Position numbers and translations under genes: made by a program. From assembly GCA_036583965.1 (NCBI GenBank), contig JAZBQD010000014.1, forward strand, positions 47,161,990 through 47,225,989: DNA of 64,000 nt, given 5' to 3'. This stretch comes from Prunella strophiata. Its lineage: Eukaryota > Chordata > Aves > Passeriformes > Prunellidae. Positions within the stretch are counted from its first letter, which is position 1; each line of letters starts with the position of its first letter. The notes under the pieces were generated by a model. The model had not been told where the DNA came from and made no database searches. It saw only the letters and a program-made list of their open reading frames with translations. Of the stretch, positions 63,517-64,000 are shown in pieces.

Positions 63517-63705
63517 ATTGGGAAACTTTTATGTCCAGAAGACACTGCTTTTGCTGCTACAGATAATGATAGTGCAGCTGATCCTGACGCTGCTGAGTGG
63601 GACGTAATGTCAGTTCTGGATGAGGAGCTGCACTGCAGCAAAAATTCTGATCATGAATCCCATGATACCATATCAGCATTTAACAGGTCTGACTTTCATG
63701 CCTAG
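63517..63705 (+). other. Short acidic open frame, possible exon or protein remnant
   Basis: A 62-codon frame lies between a TAA at 63514 and a TAG at 63703. It has no ATG near its start. The middle reads TDNDSAADPDAAEWDVMSVL and continues DEELHCSKNSDHESHD, strongly acidic and with GCT/GAT/GAG codons unlike the AT-rich surroundings. An acceptor-like sequence (TTTTGCTGCTACAG, ending at 63562) lies inside the frame and could begin an exon. I do not recognise the protein. Acidic low-complexity amino ends occur in several domesticated or dead transposase families, but no specific match is claimed. Confidence 0.25.
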
Positions 63706-64000
63706 GAGACAACTGACTAAAATTCCAAGCAAAGAATCAGAGAACTCATTGTCAACTCCATTTAAATTGTTTTGAGAAAAAGTACTACTTATTATTAACT
63801 ACTGATCAACTACAGAAAGCCATGGAAGGGTGAATCTAATCTTTAGAGGAAGACTAATACCCTACAGAAATACACATTCTTTAATTTTAAGCTAGATTTT
63901 TGGTGCTGTTTAATAGCATCTGTATTTGGCAGGCTAAATTGCCATATTTTTTTGCAATAATACTAAAGCCATTATTAAAAATTGAGATTTTGCACTGTTG
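63706..64000. other. Unique AT-rich non-coding DNA to window end
   Basis: Nothing recognised. Confidence 0.5.

Noticed and set aside
1..64000. CRISPR array, operon, insertion sequence or phage
   Set aside because: No regularly spaced repeats with unique spacers and no prokaryotic gene organisation are present. The DNA is clearly vertebrate.

Overview
The window looks like intergenic or deep intronic DNA from a bird nuclear genome. The call rests mainly on six or seven fragments of CR1, the LINE that dominates avian genomes. Several are easy to read by eye: the conserved 3'-end segment, the C-terminal ORF2 reading frame, and terminal runs of the form TATGACTCTATGA. The background is AT-rich with abundant small microsatellites. 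It has no operon-like layout, no promoters next to long reading frames, and no bacterial signals. The species cannot be named from the sequence.

I found no convincing protein-coding gene, exon series, tRNA, rRNA or snRNA gene. Open frames over about 100 codons fall into three groups: simple-repeat artefacts (the CCCCT array and two T/G-rich tracts), sense or antisense frames of CR1, and frames in AT-rich unique DNA with no recognisable domain. Two of the last group deserve a second look: a 180-codon frame at 61818-62360 and a short acidic frame at 63517-63705.

Layout: 1-2261 is unique DNA with a T/G-rich tract near the left end. A 5'-truncated CR1 lies at 2262-3136 (+). An assembly gap of exactly 500 N covers 6512-7011. 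A locally duplicated segment with a hairpin is at 9150-9345. A very large, apparently perfect CCCCT pentanucleotide array of about 101 units (11225-11729) runs into a 235-bp degenerate pyrimidine tail. Two CR1 3' ends on the minus strand lie at 16414-16680 and 17146-17700; the second carries an internal ATCC microsatellite. A possible tRNA-derived SINE is at 23358-23480. A CR1 ORF2 endonuclease-domain fragment is at 24670-25165 (+). A probable MIR copy is at 28429-28523. Further CR1 pieces lie at 30640-30840 (+), 35240-35397 (+) and 37310-38690 (-). A second T/G-rich tract is at 43134-43310. The right third is mostly unique DNA. It holds two stretches that look like conserved non-coding elements and a pair of diverged direct repeats about 3.5 kb apart (54700-55005 and 58200-58525) that match no family I recognise.

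Nothing here amounts to a multi-gene system. The observations most worth following are the CCCCT array, with its one-sided decay and open frames in all six phases, and the unexplained duplicated pair. All family assignments are by recognition and none was checked against a database.
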